NCBI RefSeq assembly: GCF_900111885.1
Contig: NZ_FOKG01000011.1
Location: 1,650 to 65,649, forward strand
DNA from: Amycolatopsis marina
GTDB taxonomy: Bacteria; Actinomycetota; Actinomycetes; Mycobacteriales; Pseudonocardiaceae
Reading direction: 5' to 3'
Length of the DNA stretch: 64,000 nt
The notes below the pieces were generated by a model. That model worked only from the letters and a program-made list of their open reading frames with translations, did no database searches and had not been told where the DNA came from. Shown here in pieces: positions 60,774 through 64,000 of the stretch (within the stretch, counting starts at the first letter, position 1; every line of letters starts with the position of its first letter). Made by a program: the position numbers and the translations under genes.

Positions 60774-63050
60774 ATGAGCGACACCCCGGACAACGTCCCA
60801 TCCAGCGCGCAGGGCGTGGACCAGAAGGCGGCCGCAGGCTGCCCCGTGGCCCATGACTCGGTGACCGCGCACGGCAGCGAGAGTGAGAACCCGGCGATCG
60901 ACTCGCCGACGCCGAAGACGGGTGGCCGTCCGCGCACGAACCGGGACTGGTGGCCCAACCAGCTCGATCTCTCGGTGCTGCACGCCCACTCCTCGAAGGT
61001 CAACCCACTGGGCGAGAACTTCAGCTACGCCGAGGAGTTCGCCAAGCTCGACGTCGAGGCACTCAAGCGTGACATCGTCGAGGTGCTCACCACCTCACAG
61101 GACTGGTGGCCGGCCGACTTCGGCCACTACGGCGGTCTGATGATCCGGATGAGCTGGCACGCCGCGGGCACCTACCGCATCCACGACGGGCGCGGCGGAG
61201 CCGGCGACGGCGCCCAGCGTTTCGCCCCGCTCAACAGCTGGCCCGACAACGCCAACCTCGACAAGGCGCGTCGGCTGCTGTGGCCGGTCAAGGAGAAGTA
61301 CGGCCAGAAGATCTCGTGGGCCGACCTGATCGTGCTCGCCGGCAACGTCGCCCTGGAATCGATGGGCTTCAAGACCTTCGGCTTCGGTTTCGGCCGCGAG
61401 GACACCTGGGAGCCCGAGCAGATCTTCTGGGGACCGGAGGACGACTGGCTCGGCGACGAGCGCTACGTCACCGACTCGGAGATGGTGCCCGACCTGGGCG
61501 CGACCGAGATGGGCCTCATCTACGTCAACCCCGAGGGACCCCGCGGCAACGCGGACTTCCTCGCGGCGGCCCAATTCATCCGGGAGACCTTCGCCCGGAT
61601 GGCGATGAACGACGAGGAGACCGTTGCCCTCATCGCCGGTGGCCACACCTTCGGCAAGACCCACGGCGCGGGCAACGCCGACGACCACGTGGGCGCCGAG
61701 CCCGAGGCCGCCCCGCTTGAGGCACAGGGCCTCGGCTGGCTGAGCACCCACGGCAGCGGCAAGGGTGCCGACACGATCACCAGCGGTCTCGAGGTGACCT
61801 GGACCGACCGGCCGATCGAGTGGAGCAACCGCTTCTTCGAGATTCTCTTCGGCTACGAGTGGGAACTCACCACGAGCCCGGGCGGTGGCAAGCAGTACGT
61901 CGCCAAGGACGCTCCGGAGATCATCCCGGACCCGTACGACCCGAACAAGAAGCACAAGCCGACCATGCTCACCACCGACTTGTCGCTGCGCTTCGACCCG
62001 ACGTACGAAAAGATCTCCCGCCGCTTCCTGGAGAATCCCGACGAGTTCGCGCTGGCGTTCGCCAAGGCCTGGTACAAGCTGCTGCACCGCGACATGGGCC
62101 CGGTCGACCGCATTCTCGGACCGTGGGTCCCCGAGCCACAGCTGTGGCAGGACCCGGTGCCGGCCGTCGACCACGAACTCGTGGGCGATGCCGACATCGC
62201 GGCCCTCAAGGCGAAGGTGCTCGAATCCGGTCTCTCGACCGCCCAGCTGGTCACCACCGCCTGGGCTTCCGCGGCGAGTTTCCGATCCACCGACAAGCGC
62301 GGCGGCGCCAACGGCGCCCGGATTCGCCTAGAGCCGCAGCGCAACTGGGAGGTCAACCAGCCCGAGCAGCTCGCCGGAATCCTGGAGACGCTCGAGGGCA
62401 TCCAGCGCGAGTTCAACGACGCCGGCGGCGCGAAGATCTCGCTCGCCGACCTGATCGTGCTGGCCGGCTCGGCCGCACTCGAGAAGGCTGCGCGGGACGC
62501 GGGCTTCGAGGTGACCGTGCCGTTCCACCCTGGCCGCACCGACGCCAGCCAGGAGCAGACCGACGTCGAGTCGTTCCAGGTTCTCGAGCCGCGCGCCGAC
62601 GGGTTCCGCAACTACCTGCGTCCCGGGGAGAAGCTCCAGCCGGAGCTGCTGCTCGTCGACCGGGCCTACATGCTCAACCTGACGGCGCCTGAGATGACCG
62701 TCCTCGTCGGCGGTCTGCGTGCTCTCGGGGCCAATGTCGGAGGCAGCCAGCACGGTGTCCTCACCGAGCGGCCCGGCGTGCTCACCAACGACTTCTTCAC
62801 CAACCTGCTCTCGCCGGGTACCCGGTGGAAGGCAGCGCAGTCCGAGGAGAACGTGTACGAGATCCGCGACTCGGCCACCGACGAGCTGAAGTGGACCGCC
62901 ACCGCGGTCGACCTCATCTTCGGCTCGAACTCGCAGCTGCGGGCCCTCGCGGAGGTCTACGCCAGCCAGGACGCCCACGAGAAGCTCGTGAACGACTTCG
63001 TCGCGGCCTGGACCAAGGTCATGGAACTGGACCGGTTCGACCTCGCCTGA
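60774..63050 (+). CDS. katG: Catalase-peroxidase
   Basis: A 758-residue bifunctional haem enzyme that removes H2O2. By alignment to the mycobacterial enzyme the distal residues are Arg125, Trp128 and His129 (RMSWHAAGTYR), the Met-Tyr-Trp adduct is Trp128-Tyr250-Met276 and the proximal haem ligand is His291 (GGHTFGKTHGAG). All are present, so the protein should be active. The N-terminus is about 21 residues longer than in M. tuberculosis KatG. A GGAAGGAAG ribosome-binding site lies before ATG 60774. It is co-transcribed with furA and ends at a strong hairpin. Confidence 0.96.
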   Translation: MSDTPDNVPSSAQGVDQKAAAGCPVAHDSVTAHGSESENPAIDSPTPKTGGRPRTNRDWWPNQLDLSVLHAHSSKVNPLGENFSYAEEFAKLDVEALKRDIVEVLTTSQDWWPADFGHYGGLMIRMSWHAAGTYRIHDGRGGAGDGAQRFAPLNSWPDNANLDKARRLLWPVKEKYGQKISWADLIVLAGNVALESMGFKTFGFGFGREDTWEPEQIFWGPEDDWLGDERYVTDSEMVPDLGATEMGLIYVNPEGPRGNADFLAAAQFIRETFARMAMNDEETVALIAGGHTFGKTHGAGNADDHVGAEPEAAPLEAQGLGWLSTHGSGKGADTITSGLEVTWTDRPIEWSNRFFEILFGYEWELTTSPGGGKQYVAKDAPEIIPDPYDPNKKHKPTMLTTDLSLRFDPTYEKISRRFLENPDEFALAFAKAWYKLLHRDMGPVDRILGPWVPEPQLWQDPVPAVDHELVGDADIAALKAKVLESGLSTAQLVTTAWASAASFRSTDKRGGANGARIRLEPQRNWEVNQPEQLAGILETLEGIQREFNDAGGAKISLADLIVLAGSAALEKAARDAGFEVTVPFHPGRTDASQEQTDVESFQVLEPRADGFRNYLRPGEKLQPELLLVDRAYMLNLTAPEMTVLVGGLRALGANVGGSQHGVLTERPGVLTNDFFTNLLSPGTRWKAAQSEENVYEIRDSATDELKWTATAVDLIFGSNSQLRALAEVYASQDAHEKLVNDFVAAWTKVMELDRFDLA

Positions 63051-63061
63051 CCCGACTGCAC

Positions 63062-63104
63062 CGACGAGCCCGGCCGATCCACCCGCGATCGGCCGGGCTC
63101 GTCG
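63062..63104 (+). terminator. Terminator after katG
   Basis: CGACGAGCCCGGCCGATC (63062-63079) and GATCGGCCGGGCTCGTCG (63087-63104) are perfect complements over 18 bp with a 7-nt loop, 11 bp after the katG stop. Confidence 0.85.
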
Positions 63105-63213
63105 CGTTGCGGGCCCGAGAGCATGACCAACGGCACTGTCGCGTTGGGCGGGCCTGTGTTGCGCTGACACCGACCAGATGAACCACAGATTCTGTTGGGC
63201 ATGAAAGGAAGCC

Positions 63214-63810
63214 GTGGCTTATTGGATCGGGGCAGGTGGGTCGGCGCTCTTCGTGCTGGTGTTCCTGATCGACGGATGGCGGCGGCCCGGCTATTCACCG
63301 GTGCGACACCCGGTCAGCGCACTGGCGCTGGGAACCCGGGGATGGATCCAGACTTCCAACTTCCTGTGTTGCGGTGCCGCGATCACTCTCGGTGCCCTCG
63401 GGATAGTCACTTCGGGTCGGGATCTGCTGCTGGGCATCGCGCTGGGCGTCTTTGGGCTCGGCCTGGTGGTCTCTGGCGTCTTTCCGATGGACCCGATGCG
63501 TGGTTATCCACCAGGTTCCCCGGATGGGGACCCGGCAGATTTCAGCACTCGGCACAGATTGCACGATTACGCCGGAGCGGTCGTGTTCCTGGCTCTTCCC
63601 GCTGCGGCCGCCGTCGCGGCGTTCGTGCTGCCGGGAATGATCTGGACGGCTGTCTCAGCCATCGCCGCGGCCGGTCTCCTGTTCGGCTTCAGCGCATTCG
63701 GCACAGCGTGGGAGGACAACTCCCCGAAGGCAGGACTGGTCCAAAGAGCGGTCATCATCCCGGGTTGGCTCTGGGTCACCGCCGTTTTCCTGCACCTGGC
63801 GTCTCACTAG
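63214..63810 (+). CDS. DUF998 membrane protein
   Basis: A 198-residue protein with about six membrane helices. DUF998 features: the first loop YSPVRHPVSALALGTRGWIQTSNF, then VSGVFPMDPMRGYPPG, HRLHDYAGAVVFLALPAAA and a final GWLWVTAVFLHLA. The family is of unknown function and common in actinobacteria. It starts with GTG after GAAAGGAAG. It precedes a response-regulator gene on the same strand by about 55 bp. Confidence 0.8.
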   Translation: MAYWIGAGGSALFVLVFLIDGWRRPGYSPVRHPVSALALGTRGWIQTSNFLCCGAAITLGALGIVTSGRDLLLGIALGVFGLGLVVSGVFPMDPMRGYPPGSPDGDPADFSTRHRLHDYAGAVVFLALPAAAAVAAFVLPGMIWTAVSAIAAAGLLFGFSAFGTAWEDNSPKAGLVQRAVIIPGWLWVTAVFLHLASH

Positions 63811-63865
63811 ACGCCACGTCATCCCATGGTGCGGAGCCAGCTGCCGCAGGGCTGCACTACGGTCC

Positions 63866-64000
63866 ATGGTCATGTCAAGGGTGTTGCTGGTGGAGGACGA
63901 CGAGGCGCTCGCGGAAGCGGTCGGCCTCGCACTGGGCGGACTCGGCCACGAGGTGACGGTGGCCGGTTCGGGTGAACTCGCGTTGCGCTCGTTGCTCGAC
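63866..64000 (+). CDS. N-terminal part of a response regulator, partial
   Basis: The frame from ATG 63866 (alternative ATG 63872) runs off the window end after 45 codons. It encodes SRVLLVEDDEALAEAVGLAL, then GGLGHEVTVAGSGELALRSLLD. This is the first half of a receiver domain with the acidic pair in VEDDE. The OmpR-type outline suggests a two-component system downstream; the output domain is outside the window. Confidence 0.8.
   Translation, partial: MVMSRVLLVEDDEALAEAVGLALGGLGHEVTVAGSGELALRSLLD

Overview
The window is high-GC DNA of an actinomycete. GTG starts are frequent, neighbouring genes often overlap by 4 bp, and there are a furA-katG pair, an F420-dependent (LLM-type) oxidoreductase, PucR- and LytTR-type regulators and candidate leaderless promoters. 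The gene content fits the Pseudonocardiaceae best, but no rRNA or other taxonomic marker is present, so the family is an inference. I saw no tRNA, rRNA, CRISPR array or intact insertion sequence. Several decayed gene pieces (USP-like, NYN-like, arsC, metallo-beta-lactamase fold, and a partial copy of a secreted-protein gene) show local gene loss and rearrangement.

Layout. 0-2.2 kb: end of a TrkA-C-type gene, a membrane protein, gene remnants and a lipoprotein. 2.4-7.3 kb: an arsenic locus with an ArsR-GNAT (ArsN1-like) fusion divergent from a flavoprotein, an MFS carrier and an ArsO-like flavin monooxygenase, then an arsC remnant. 7.9-15.3 kb: a DUF72 protein, a secreted protein, an HTH-only LuxR regulator, an I36-like secreted peptide, and a four-gene operon for a MacA-like adaptor and an ABC exporter with a lipoprotein; part of this stretch looks A/T-richer. 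15.6-21.4 kb: VOC, SRPBCC, ArsR and SDR genes, small envelope proteins, and an F420-type oxidoreductase behind a KstR-like palindrome.

21.6-35.6 kb is a catabolic island. gabD and gabT are divergent from a PucR regulator. Beside them lies a set of units (amine oxidase; small membrane protein plus NCS1 permease; tetR; acyl-CoA dehydrogenase, ADP-forming acyl-CoA ligase, dienoyl-CoA-reductase-like SDR, aldehyde dehydrogenase). Each unit is preceded by a copy of TTGACTGAC, so one TetR/BetI-type repressor probably controls the whole amine-to-acyl-CoA pathway.

35.7-49.6 kb: lipoprotein, DUF2267, methyltransferase, HxlR and MFS pair, then a minus-strand operon of an ATP-grasp ligase, a 677-residue protein with a papain-like Gln-Cys-His-Asn constellation, a YdeI/DUF1905 protein and a DHFR-fold reductase. 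I regard this as the most novel system in the window. Esterases and a bifunctional nuclease follow.

49.7-64 kb: argG with a likely leaderless promoter; a secreted Tap-like peptidase with an in-frame two-helix segment beyond its stop; a LytS/LytTR two-component system co-transcribed with a sodium:solute symporter and its small partner; a divergent second symporter with its own DUF4212 small subunit; furA-katG; a DUF998 membrane protein; and the start of a response regulator.
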